Below, piece after piece: positions 1-10,969 of a stretch of 64,000 nt of DNA. The notes under the pieces were generated by a model. It had not been told where the DNA came from. It did no database searches and saw nothing but the letters and a program-made list of their open reading frames with translations. This DNA is from Chamaecrista fasciculata (lineage: Eukaryota; Streptophyta; Magnoliopsida; Fabales; Fabaceae). The translations under genes were made by a program, and so were the position numbers. Position 1 is the first letter of the stretch; each line of letters opens with the position of its first letter. The stretch covers positions 16,642 through 80,641 of the forward strand of contig QANZ01015445.1 in NCBI GenBank assembly GCA_003254925.1. Reading direction: 5' to 3'.

Positions 1-1480
1 TATATGAAAAGATGGAATGTACCTTTAATTTCCAGTTAGTCTAGGCAGTTTTATGAGTCAAATAATGCATATATAAGACAATAACAAATCACCACTACTG
101 TAAAGGTTTGCGATACAGTTAGTCTAGGCAGTTTTATAAATAAATAAGAAAATAAGGATTGCTACCTAATTTATTGGAACAAGGTAAAGGACAAAACCTC
201 TATTTCAATGACACATCAAGATTGACAAGAAAAGTAGGGGCCAGTTTCTAAGGCTATATGGATTTTGCTACAAGGTAAAAATTCATTTATGATGAAATCC
301 TTATACCAATCTATTGAAATCTTCATGCAGCAAATAAGATAATTGCCTTCTTCACCATTAGAACTAAGGTAACAAGGTACAACATGACACATTCAAGCAG
401 CCCTTGCACAATTAATATGCCTCACTCTCTTAACGCAAAGGTTTTAAATCTAGACTCGATCTAAACCCCCAACCCCCCCCCCCCCCCCCNCCCCCCCCCA
501 AATTAATTTCCTTCTCCAATGTACAATATTCATGCCAAACTATGGCACCCAAATTTAGAGATTGGGAGATAATAGAGAAAGATATGCAGTAGAGGTAAAA
601 TAAGAACGAGATAGCTAAGCAGTAAGCATTAAGTTTCAGAAGAAAAATCAATCTATCCAGTTTGAAAGACACACTTATTTAGCCCAATTTTATATCTTAA
701 TTTTACACAGTCTAATCACCCAAAAACTGAGTAACGACAGTAACCTAACAAAATTGTACTCAAAATTCAAAAAGGTGTCAGACATAGTTGCAACTGTCAA
801 GAACCTAAAGATTGAAAAGATTACAACAACAATATCAGTTTCAGCCTCTTCAACATTTTCATAATTTCCAAACAGTAAAAGGCTAGATCCTACATATATA
901 GAGGAATGATATAGGCAAGATTTGGTGCACACAAAAACAGAACCCGCTTCAACTCTAACTAAATTGGCTAATAACACTATAACCGCACACATAACAACAA
1001 CAGTAGGAAATTAATAATTACTTAGTAATGAAAAAGAGAGAGCATCCAATGTCCAATATTCTCAATGACCAATATTCATACTTTAAGGTAAAAAGACCAT
1101 AAAGTGTTCCGAGAAACATACAGCCATAACAGTCACTACGGATGAAACGAAGATGAAACACACAGTTGATAGTCTTAAAGCGTACCAATTTCTTAAGATT
1201 TTGAGCAAACCCTAACGCGAAGATGAAACGAAGATGAAACGTGAAAGTGGCAAACACTAACGCGAGGAAGCAGGGGAGTGAAAGTAATGGCGGTGTCGGA
1301 GCAAGAATCGAAGTCGTCGAAGCGGAGAAATTGGGCAAGAAGTTCTGTCGATTGGTGTCAATTTCGGAGAAGCGGTGTGTAATTGGGCTTTAGGGATGCA
1401 AATTGTAAACTGAGGAGTAATTTGGCGGTAGGGTTTTCAACTTTTCATATTGGCGCTATAAATTTTGGCTTTAGTTTTTT
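1..1480. other. No confident gene; leader-like block near 1180-1380
   Basis: No recognisable protein is encoded here. Read on the minus strand, about 1180-1380 has the CT-rich, gggttt-containing look of a plant 5' leader, so a gene transcribed leftward out of the window is possible. On the plus strand 1289-1384 is a short open frame (31 codons) with no recognised similarity. Both are weak suggestions from composition only. Confidence 0.2.
471..499. repeat. Poly-C tract with one N
   Basis: A run of about 25 C interrupted by N at 490. The N marks a base-calling failure in the homopolymer, so the tract length is not reliable. Confidence 0.9.
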
Positions 1481-1808
1481 TTTTAATTTTAAAAAAATGA
1501 GTAAATTCAAAATTTGGTCAGTGAAAATTACAAAATTGACAACTCAGTCCGTAGATGATCTTAAGATTTAGTCCTTAAAAGATTAAAACACTATATTAAT
1601 TAGTCCATAAAAAGGGATAAAGGAATAATTACTAATTTATTTGTATTCAAAGTATGTTATTTTGTCTATTTTAAAGGGATAATTACTAATTTATTTGTAT
1701 TCAAATCATGATTTTATCTCAATAGATTTTAATTATTTGATTTTTCCATTTATCCTAAGTTTAAATTTTAAAATATGATATCTTATGTTTAAATTTGATA
1801 TTTTATGA

Positions 1809-2186
1809 NNNNNNNNNNNNNNNNNNNNNNNNNNNNNNNNNNNNNNNNNNNNNNNNNNNNNNNNNNNNNNNNNNNNNNNNNNNNNNNNNNNNNNNNNNNN
1901 NNNNNNNNNNNNNNNNNNNNNNNNNNNNNNNNNNNNNNNNNNNNNNNNNNNNNNNNNNNNNNNNNNNNNNNNNNNNNNNNNNNNNNNNNNNNNNNNNNNN
2001 NNNNNNNNNNNNNNNNNNNNNNNNNNNNNNNNNNNNNNNNNNNNNNNNNNNNNNNNNNNNNNNNNNNNNNNNNNNNNNNNNNNNNNNNNNNNNNNNNNNN
2101 NNNNNNNNNNNNNNNNNNNNNNNNNNNNNNNNNNNNNNNNNNNNNNNNNNNNNNNNNNNNNNNNNNNNNNNNNNNNNNNNNNNNNN
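1809..2186. other. Assembly gap (378 N)
   Basis: A run of N that sits immediately before a 181-bp tandem repeat, so it probably represents unresolved repeat units. Confidence 0.99.
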
Positions 2187-2187
2187 C

Positions 2188-2492
2188 GTTAATTGTTACC
2201 TTGTTGGATACTTCAGTTCATGAAATTGTTTTGTTCGTTAGCTTATGACTCAATTTACCAAGAACTTCGACATTTTGTTGGTTAATTATATGATAAAACT
2301 ATAAATTTATCAAAATGCTACATTTTTTGAAGTCTATATTGGTAAAATTGTTATTCATGTTTGTTTATGTTAATTGTTACCTTGTTGGATACTTTAGTTC
2401 ATGAAAATTGTTTTGTTTGTTAGCTTAAGACTAATTTACCATGAACTTCGATATTTTGATGGTAAATTATATGATAAAACTATAAATTTATA
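2188..2492. repeat. 181-bp tandem repeat beside the gap
   Basis: The stretch beginning gttaattgttaccttgttgg at 2188 recurs at 2369, giving a period of 181 bp. About 125 bp of each unit is directly comparable (2188-2313 and 2369-2492) with few differences. The array runs into the N gap on its left. Confidence 0.75.
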
Positions 2493-2726
2493 ATGTTGGA
2501 TAAGGATCTTAATATATGTTGTAAAATGAATTTATGAACACTTATTTATATATCTATATAATAGTAATTTTATTTATATTATTTATGCAATATTGTTTTT
2601 AAAAAAAAAATCTGATTTTACGATTTGATCTATATCTCTTGCCCCTCCCGATCTTGAGTAAAATCTCGATCTTGACAATACTGCACTTAAGTTGTTGCCA
2701 CATAGAACGATTTATATTTTTTTAAA

Positions 2727-2885
2727 GGCTTAAGTGCGCTTTTGGTCCCCTAACTTTTTTTGTTGCAATTTTGGTCCCCTAACTTTTGAGTACGTCTCAA
2801 TTTGGTCCCCTATATTTTTTATTGCTATTTTAGTCCCGTAACTTTTGAAAACGGCTCACTGTTGGTCCCAAGTGCACTTTTTCCA
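2727..2885. mobile_element. One terminal arm of a Mutator-type MITE
   Basis: Carries the same subrepeats (tttggtcccctaacttt type, alternating with gcaattttggtccc) and the same order as the left arm of the complete element at 14341-14769. The mirror-image right arm was not found nearby, so I call it a truncated copy. Confidence 0.6.
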
Positions 2886-4700
2886 TCCATTATTTCACTT
2901 AAGGAGCTCTAATGTGGGATCAGATCCTCAACATTTGTTCTCTATATTTTTTGGTACATTTTAAAAAGATAAAAGAAGAGGTAGAGAAAGAAAAGTGAGT
3001 TTCACAAAATAATAAAATAATTAATGTGTGACATCTATACTTTTTCTCTTTATTTATTCTTTTATATCTCCAAAATGTACAAAAAAAAAAAAAAGAATGC
3101 ACATATCCAATTCCCTCCAATCGTGTATTTTTTTTTTTAAAAAATTTCTCTTGAGGTGCTCCAAGGCCCTTAAATGTTTTTAATTTTTTGAAAATTTTCA
3201 TAAGGGATATTTAGTGAATGATCCATCAACAAAATTTGAGAGTTTCATCATAGTCTTAAACTTTTGAGTGTTTTGGATTGTTTTGTAAATATTCGACGAC
3301 CAGCCAGCCATCGCAAGCCAGCCATTCTCCTTCTCTCTCCTCTTCTCTTAGTTAGTCCTAACTTCCTCCATTTTTGCATTTTTGAGTTGAATCTTGAACC
3401 TAAAAATTTAAACTGCTATAGAAACTTGTTGCTGCTGTTTTCTAGTGCTTTGCAATGCATTTAATCATCCTAAAACAGGGGTTCGATCATTGGTTGATTC
3501 CTATGAGTTTTTTGGTCTAATAAAACCTATGGTTAACATTTGAAATTAATTTTTGATGAAATTAAGTTCTCTTGAAATTGTTGGTTTGGGTGAGTTCAAT
3601 GAACTATCATAATGAATTCTAATGCATTGAGTTGACTTTTGAATGAGTATTTTGAAACTTGATTATTATGTATGAAACTTTAAAGTTACAATTTAATCCC
3701 TAGGTATGAGATTTATGATTTAGATGAACTAAATGAAACATTTTGGAATTATAAAAAGTCTTAGACAATTTTGATGAACTAAATGGAATATTTTGGATGA
3801 TTTATGCAAGCTTTACTTGAAAATAAAGAATGTGATAAACTAATGGTGATGTTTTGTTAGACTTTATGAGCAATTTGAGTTTTGTTGGTTTAGTAGCAAT
3901 TAGATATTGTCTTGTTTACATTTTTGACAAAAAGTGTCATTTAATAAACTTTATGAGTTTGAAATGAGAGAATATGATTTAATTTATGAAACAATCAGCT
4001 CATTTCTAGACCTGATTTCACTCCCAATTTAATCTCGTTTGTCAATAACTCTAATTAAGCAAAAAAATGACTCTTCAAATTTAACAAGTGTAACTCTGAT
4101 TTCTTCACATTCTAATAAAGGATGAGAGAGATATTACCACATCAATAGTTAGGGACTAATTATGAAACTTACTAAAAGACCAACACGAAATTATTGAGAC
4201 ATAATAAGGATCAAAATAGAATAAAAAAAATATTATGGACCCCAACAGAATTTAGCTTAAATATTAGGGACCCAAATAAGATTTAGAGCCAAATAAATTG
4301 ATCCGAGCTTGTATCTTTTGGTAATCAATTATATTATTCATTATCCCTCTTTTTCTTGCAAAACCAGGCTTTTCTTTGTTTTTGCCTTTTTTTTTTTTTA
4401 AATTTCCAATTAGTGAGAGGATACAGAACAGAAAATTTTGAGATATTAAGAGGTAGGAAATATGGAAACACACATGCAAGATGTGGAAGCAATACAATAA
4501 ATTCTTAACAACAAATTTGTTCCCCCCTGTAAATCCTGTGTAAACAATATTTGATTAAGCTATAATTGAGTTTTGTCCAAATTTAGCCTAATAATCTCAT
4601 ACTACGACAAATTTTAAGGCGTTCGAATTGTCGAGCCCATAAATATAAAGGATAAAACTTATATCAAGTTCTTTATATCTTTGTTATCAAGTTCCACCAA
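2886..4700. other. AT-rich spacer, no gene seen
   Basis: No coding similarity on either strand. Around 4120-4290 there are short 'gggaccaaaata'-type subrepeats like those in MITE arms, but I could not define element ends. A homopolymer T run lies near 3130. Confidence 0.5.
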
Positions 4701-4731
4701 TCACAAGTCTTGATTACATCCTCTCTCTTCA

Positions 4732-5513
4732 ACCTGGCCGAGCCGAGCCAAATTTTTTCGACCTGGCCGGCCCTAGTCTAATCTTTTCGACCGGGCCGGC
4801 CTGAGCCCAATTTTTCCGACCGCGATAGCCCGAGCTGAATTTTTTTGACCGGGCTGGCCCAAGCCGATTTTCTTCGACCGGGCTGGTCCGAGCCGTATTT
4901 TTTGACCTGGCCGACCCGAGCTGAATTTTTCTGACAGGGCCAATCCAAGACAACTTTTTTCGACCGGGCCGGCCCGAGCCAAATTTTTCTGAACAGGCCA
5001 GTCCGAGATAAATTTTACCTACCGAGTCGGCCCGAGTCAAATCTTCCAACCGGGCCGGCCCGAGCAGAATTTTTCCAACAAGGCAGGCCCGAGCAGAATT
5101 TTTCCGATCAGGTCGGCCCAGACCGATTTTTCCCGACCAAGCCAACCCGAGCTAAATTTTTCCAACCAGGTCGGCCCGAGGCAAATTTTTCCAACCGGGC
5201 GGCCCGAGTCAAATTTTTCTGATCGGGCCAGTCCGAGACAAAATTTCCCGACCGAGCTGGCCCAAGTCAAATTTTCCCGACATGGCTAGCCCGAGCCCAA
5301 TTTTTCCGACCAGGTCGATCTGGACCGATTTTTCCCGACTAGCCCAGCCCAAGCCAAATTTTTCCGACCGGGCCGCCTCGAGACAATTTTTCCAACCAGG
5401 CTGGCCTGAGTCGAATTTTTCCGACAAGGCCGGTCAGAGCCGAATTTTTCCGACCGGGTTGGCCTGGGCTGATTTTTCCCGACCGGGCTGGCCCGAGCCA
5501 AATTTTTCGACGC
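4732..5513. repeat. GC-rich 30-bp minisatellite, about 26 units
   Basis: Units of about 30 bp of the form cgagcc-aaatttttc-cgaccgggccggcc repeat for about 780 bp with base substitutions and a few 1-bp indels. Because the period is a multiple of three, several frames stay open over the array and yield artificial proteins with a repeating peptide of about 10 residues (for example VGKIGLGPARSEK). I see no evidence that these are genes. The array is far richer in G+C than its surroundings. Confidence 0.85.
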
Positions 5514-5524
5514 GGGTCCAAAAC

Positions 5525-5815
5525 AAAAAAAATAGTTTGAAGACTTAAACAAAATAATAGTTTGAGGACCAAAATGGAATAAAAAAATTTGAGGACAAAA
5601 ATAAAATAAAAAATAGTTTGGGGACCAAATAAAATAAAAAATAGTTTGATGACCAAAATAAAACAAAAAATAGTTTGAGAAACAAAAGAAACAAAGATTA
5701 GTTTGAGCACCAAAATAATCCCATAATTTAAGGACCAAAACAGAACAAAAAATAACTAGAAGACCAAAATGAAACTAACTTCATAGTTTGAAGACCATAA
5801 TGACTATTTAAATTA
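5525..5815. repeat. Subrepeat array of 'atagtttgaggaccaaaat' type
   Basis: About eight degenerate copies of a 30-35 bp unit containing 'tagtttgaggaccaaaat' follow the minisatellite directly. The unit matches the terminal subrepeats of the MITE family at 7660-8120, 45290-45780, 49770-50262 and 58905-59535, so this is probably one arm of such an element. Confidence 0.6.
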
Positions 5816-6357
5816 AAAATTGTTACAAAAAAGAAAAAGACGGATAGTTCTAAAAATCCTCTAAAATACCCCAAATTGAAATCCTCTCTCACCCTCCCTC
5901 CTCTCCTCCTTCATTATCTCTCTCCCTAAAAAGGGGGAGAGTTCTCTAATCTCCCCCCTCCCTTCTCCTTCTTCCCCAATCTCGTCAATCCAAACACACC
6001 CTCAGTGGAAGATTTCCGAAAGTCAAAGAAGAGACTTACAGAAAGAGCACAACGGGGGTTGACCTATGTCAACCACTCTCATGTTTAAGTTAATAAGAAT
6101 TTTTAATAGAGTAGAATATCAATGAGTTAGAGTGAATGTGTGTTACCTTCAAGAGAAAAGCATAGAACTATATATATACCTAAATTATTGCAGAGGGGGA
6201 TTCAAACGGTTATAACAGACTTAACTGTACCAACAACTTAGGAGATCCTTTATTAAGATCCAACCCAATTTAAGCTACACTTATAACAAAAAATAAAACC
6301 CAATTTAAGCTACACATCGTGCATGTAATTAATAAGTATGTACAATCAAATATTATG
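5816..6357. other. Spacer with a CT-rich block, no gene seen
   Basis: A pyrimidine-rich block at about 5875-6000 resembles plant leader DNA by composition, but no coding sequence follows. Nothing else recognised. Confidence 0.4.
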
Positions 6358-6366
6358 TCTTAATTA

Positions 6367-6896
6367 AGGTTGCAAATTGCGGTTGCGTTGCGATTACTGC
6401 GGTTGCGGGTATTGCGGGTATTACGATGCGGGTTGCGGTTACTAAAGTCGTAAATTTTTTTAAAATTGCACAAAATCTTAAATTTTAAAAGTTAATATAT
6501 ATTATATGAACTCACACCTCACTCATTCTTCTCAAATTCAATCTCTCCATCTTATTATCTCATATTTGAAGCTGTAATGATAAGTGGTGGATATAATAAA
6601 TTAGCCAATAAACTCTCCAATTCTTCTACACTCTCTCTATGTCACTCCCTAATTTTTCAGATCAATATTTCTTTAAATCAAAAAAAAAAAAAATAAGCAT
6701 CCAGACCGCAACCGCGCAACGTAACCGCATTTCAGCAGCATCGCCGCAACGTTACGACCGCAACACCATTACATTGCGGCGCAACCATGTGATTTAGGCT
6801 CACACCGCAATTGCGGTGTGATGCGGTTGCGTTTCCTACCGCAACCGCAATATTACGGCCGCAATTGGTGATGCGGTCCGCAATTTGCAACCATGG
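6367..6896. mobile_element. MITE with GCGGTTGC-type inverted termini, 9-bp TSD
   Basis: Flanked by the perfect direct repeat tcttaatta (6358-6366 and 6897-6905). The left end ggttgcaaattgcgg is mirrored by ccgcaatttgcaacc at the right end. Both arms are dense in short gcggttgcg-type repeats and the middle is AT-rich. No transposase is encoded. A 9-bp duplication suits Mutator-like mobilisation, but the terminal sequence is not one I can assign to a named family. Confidence 0.75.
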
Positions 6897-6905
6897 TCTT
6901 AATTA

Positions 6906-7659
6906 TAATTCGTAAAACAAGTTTTGTATGTGAGGCATGAATGAAATTAACAGAGAGATTAATTATATTTCTGATTTGTTTTGTCTTAATCAAATAGATG
7001 AGGCTAATTAAAATTTTTAGCGTACCTAATAAATTAACTTAGAATTAGGATTGTCTTACTTGATCTTTTACATGTAACAATTACTTATAGGGAGGAGTTC
7101 CTATGATGTACATTCGATAGTAAAATCAATTTAAAATTTGTCAATAATATGGGAAAATTAAGATTAGGTTGTAGAGTACGATACTAATGGTTGGGGGGGA
7201 TGTGTGTTTATGACCAAACAGGGCCTTAAAGTCAAACAACGTAGCTTTGATAGTTGGAAGTTCGATACTCTGTATTTGAAAATTTGTGTAATTCTCTTGA
7301 GTTAGGCAAAATGGACGAGTCAATAACAAAATCTCACAGCTTTACTTAATATTGAAGGACAATGTAATTTTATACACATATTTTTACTTAATAACAAAGA
7401 ACTGCACCATTTTCAAATACAGAAAATCTGTATCCTGATAGCTGAGGAAGAGGTGTTTAGCATCCTCCAGACTATCACACGGTCTTTGGCATCATGTTAC
7501 AAAATGCTCTGGCTAAAGTGAATTTGCATTGTCCATTTTTAAATTAGGGGACCAGATTGAAACTCTATTAATACTAGAGTGATCAAAGGTGAGTTTAAAC
7601 TAAAGTTATTATTATAGGAAACAGTGAAACACTCATTAGAATGACTATTATAGAAAGGT
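6906..7659. other. Spacer, no gene seen
   Basis: AT-rich, no coding similarity recognised on either strand and no repeat boundary defined. Confidence 0.5.
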
Positions 7660-8120
7660 TAAAACCTCATTTTATTCCTCAAATTATAGGGTAAGTTTCA
7701 TTTTGGTCATAAAACTATTTTTTGTTCCATTTTAGTACCAAAATGTGATTTTGTCAAGTTTATACTGTTATTCATAACTTCGATAGTTGAGATGCATTAT
7801 TTTAATCCCATGCATTTTAATAAGTAAGTTAACAAAAAGAGAAATAAAATTTTTCATTCTTAGTTACAAATTGGAGATGAAAATCAACCACAAATTTATT
7901 TCCAATAAGAATAAAAGTTTTTCTTTCTCTCTTTACGAACTCACTTATTATGATGCATATGATAGTTAATCAACTGTTTAGGTTAGTAATAACTAATAAC
8001 GGCAAAAACTATATGAAATCATATTTTGGGGACCAAAACAGAATAAATGTAAAATATTTTAGGACCAAAAAGAAATTTACTTTATATTTTGCAGACCAAA
8101 ATAAGTATTTTACCAAAAAT
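7660..8120. mobile_element. MITE of the 'ggtcctcaaac' family, 3' of P450 copy A
   Basis: Left arm subrepeats (ttcattttggtcataaaact, ttttagtaccaaaatg) are mirrored at the right by ggaccaaaacagaataaat and agaccaaaataag. The core shares the block around cttattatgatgcatatgatag with copies at 45290-45780, 49770-50262 and 58905-59535. Exact ends and a target duplication were not resolved. Confidence 0.6.
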
Positions 8121-8164
8121 ACGAGGAGGGTAATGTTTTAAGAAAAAAAGCTCATACTGAAAAT

Positions 8165-8385
8165 GTTCATCACACGCGATACATACATTATCCCCAAAAC
8201 CAAATTGGATGGTACAACTACAACACAATCACTTCTGAATAAAACCAATGAAAGTGCGGTTGATGAACATAAACACTTACACAACCTTACCTATTATTCA
8301 ACTATTCTATTATTATATTCAGTAGCTTTTACATTATGTCACTTGACAAATATATAATCACAATTTTACAATAAAAACTCACTCC
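8165..8385. repeat. P450 3'-flank block, inverted copy at 28150-28380
   Basis: This sequence just downstream of P450 copy A (minus-strand gene) is matched, in reverse complement and with modest divergence, by 28150-28380. Parts of it also lie 3' of copy B (from about 25945) and, more diverged, 3' of copy C (39896-40000). It marks the 3' edge of the ancestral P450 duplication unit. Confidence 0.8.
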
Positions 8386-8531
8386 TAAACTTGAAACTAC
8401 TCTTCCCTCAATTGAAGATAGATCGGAGCACTAGACAAAGTAGTGGAAATCAAGCGATCAGAAAATCAAACTAAAACCATATTTGAGAGAGTAATTAATG
8501 CATGGTGGGAAGAGTGAAGTTATATATAGAT

Positions 8532-10167
8532 CTAGCCAAAGGAGTGTGGTAATGGTTGAAGATGAAGTGGCACTTTCTTGCATATAGTAACCCCTCGTGC
8601 TTCACTCATGTCCAAGTTCTCTGCAGATGTACAAGTTCCATCAGGAAGCTTCCAATCAAACCAATATACAAGATTAGCAAACACACACTCAACTACTGCA
8701 ATCCCAAATGGCATTCCTGCACAAACTCTTCTCCCAATGCCAAATGGGATGAACTTAAAGTCTTGTGATCCTTTGAAATCAATCTCATTATTTTCAAATC
8801 TCTCTGGAATGAACTCTTCTGCCCTCTCCCATATTTTAGGATCTCTCTGTATTGCCCACGCATTCACAAACACTGTTGTTTTTGCAGGAATATCGTACCC
8901 TCCTAGTTTCACACTGCTTGAGGTTAGTCTTGGAATAAGAAGAGGAGCAGGTGGATGCAACCTCAAAGTTTCCTTGATCACACATTTCAAGTACTTCATC
9001 TCATTCAAATCATCTTCATCTATTCTTGATTTACACCCCACAATTCTTCTCACTTCTTCTTGCACTTTCTTCATTTTGTCTGGATGTCTCATCAACTCTG
9101 CCATCCCCCATTCCAAAGTTGATGCTCCAGTGTCACTTGCTCCCAAAAACATATCCTATCATTTTCCAAATATAATTAACCAAGGTTTGAAATTATATAT
9201 ACACACTATATACTATACATGTACACATACACATACATACCAATAACAAAGCCTTGACACTATCTTCTGTGAGCTCAAAGTCAAGCGTATCATCTTGTTG
9301 AAGTTGAAGTAGAATATCCAAGAAGTTCTTCCCATCATCATTCTTCCTGCTTCTTGGATCTGTCTTGTGTTGTGCAATCACTTGATCAAAGAAAGTATTT
9401 AGCTCTCGAAAAGTCATGTTCACTCTTGAGATGAATCCCGTAACATGATCCATCCACCCCAATGAAGGGAAGAAATCCCCAAAACAGAACTCTTGAAGTT
9501 GTTCAATCAACCTCCTCCCTATCTTATCAAAGTCGATTTCACCACCCAGAGTCTCGTACTTTTGGCCTAGAGCACACCTTAATATGATGTTGCAAGATGT
9601 CATTAGCAACATGTGAGTGAGATTCACAGAGCACCCACGTTCACAAGCTTCATGAAATGTTTTCATCAAACCTGAAACCTCATCTTCTCTAACAAACCAA
9701 TAGGATTGCACCCTTTGGTGGCTGAGAAGTTCGTGAACAGAGACCTTCCTCTTCTGTCTCCACTCGTCGCCGTGGGGTAAGAAGGCTATGTCCTTGCAAC
9801 CATAGAAAAGGATTTTTGTAGCTATGTTTTGGGGTCTGTCAGAGAACAAGACGTCATAGGACTTGACGATTTCTTTGACAATATCAGCAGAAGAGACTAC
9901 AAGAGTTGGAGTTTGGCCTAATTGGAGGAACATGAGAGGGCCATACTTATGTGACAGAGCTCGTAAAGATCAATGAGGGAGTGTGCCTAGTTGATGCAAA
10001 TTTCCAATGATGGGAAATTTAGGAGGTGAAGGAGGCAAATTGTATTTGTTGCTTCTTGTTCTTGATAAGACTTTAAACAGAATTATGAGGGTACAAATGA
10101 AGCAGCAAAACAGAGAGAGGTACAAGCTTGAGTTTACAATGTTGTATGGCATTTCCATTTTCTTCAC
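8532..10167 (-). pseudogene. CYP71-like cytochrome P450 copy A, nonsense codon at 66
   Basis: Exon 1 is 10167-9241 and exon 2 is 9155-8532, with a phase-0 GT-AG intron of 85 bp; the conceptual length is 516 codons plus stop. Features in order: N-terminal membrane anchor (residues about 10-32), proline-rich hinge [13 protein letters not shown]-helix GASDTG around 314-319, K-helix ETLR, PERF, heme loop FGIGRRVCAG with Cys near 454. Codon 66 (9970-9972) is TGA where copies B and C have an arginine or glutamine codon at the matching site, so the protein would stop before all catalytic parts. The rest of the frame is intact, so the break is a recent single substitution, or a polymorphic allele. 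The nearest relative is copy B. The family oxidises small molecules at the ER; the substrate is unknown. Confidence 0.9.
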
Positions 10168-10204
10168 AACTAGTGATTCAAGAGCTGGTTGCCTGGTTGA
10201 ATTG

Positions 10205-10375
10205 TATACATAATGAGCTTTTTTAAATAATCTTTACTCAATGATTCTAAATGATTAAGTAATAGATAAATTCAATTCATCTATTCATTAGAATAATTAT
10301 ATAAAATTTCAAATGTCTTGTGTGAGTGTTCCAATGGTTAATTACCTGCCTAGCATGTCCTATACGAAACGGACG
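10205..10375 (-). promoter_or_regulatory. Conserved P450 5' block with TATA-like box
   Basis: Shared, with few changes, with 27818-27990 (copy B) and 29925-30090 (in front of fragment D). It contains ttatataa at 10297-10304, about 130 bp upstream of the copy A start codon, and the same box lies at 27904-27911 for copy B. Conservation across copies and position support a core promoter; no experiment is implied. Confidence 0.5.
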
Positions 10376-10382
10376 TAAGGCG

Positions 10383-10555
10383 TAGTATAATATATGATAT
10401 TGTATATGTCATGATATCTTATATTGTAATATCTCGTATTACATTTTCTTTAAGATGTATATATACTGCTGTATGAAGACAAGTAGTAAGTGATAAAGGA
10501 TAAATATAAACAATCTACTCTCAATATATTAATACATGTATATTGTGTGGAATGT
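10383..10555. repeat. Duplicated segment; empty-site partner of 14320-15600
   Basis: From tagtataatatatgatatt to the block tactctcaatatattaatac this matches 14323-14340, 14779-14870 and 15505-15590 in the same order. The second copy is split by two MITEs that are absent here, so this is the pre-insertion version. Confidence 0.75.
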
Positions 10556-10781
10556 AAGTAATCCAACTAATTATGCATCCCTCTTTTTTGTTTTATTTAA
10601 CTAATCTTGTTGGGAACATAAAATACCCTTATAATTCCTTAACTATACGACAAGCAAATGATGGTATACTATGTTCCAAATCAATTAAAGTAGTCTGGGC
10701 ATTAATCAAACCAAAACTCATTAGTTCCCGTGGTGGGTTTGAAAAGTTGTCTTGTGTTGATCCTCTTCGTAGATTATAGCC

Positions 10782-10861
10782 TGTATGGGATTCTTTTTAA
10801 AAATTGATTAAAACATTCGATTGTATGGGATTCTTTTTAAAAATTGATTAAAACATTCGAT
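10782..10861. repeat. Perfect 2 x 40-bp tandem duplication
   Basis: The 40-bp unit beginning tgtatgggattcttttt at 10782 is repeated exactly from 10822. The absence of differences suggests a very recent event or an assembly artefact. Confidence 0.9.
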
Positions 10862-10969
10862 ATCAATATAATTACAGGAGCTACAGTGCAATCAAGCACT
10901 TTGTTTTGTCATCATTAAATACTGATATGCAAATTCATTTGAAAGGGTCTATTTGCAATTAATCCAGAG

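Noticed and set aside
1018..1338. 106-codon minus-strand frame
   Set aside because: No recognisable domain; composition suggests leader or spacer DNA. Kept only as a weak hint of a gene lying to the left.
1795..2248. Open frames spanning N bases
   Set aside because: Created by the assembly gap, not by sequence.
4729..5738. Several long overlapping minus-strand open frames with repeated peptides
   Set aside because: They are produced by a 30-bp tandem repeat whose period keeps frames open; peptides are low in complexity and have no family resemblance.
8578..9246. 222-codon plus-strand frame opposite P450 copy A exon 2
   Set aside because: Antisense shadow of a real exon; a similar shadow occurs opposite copies B and C, as expected from conserved codon use.
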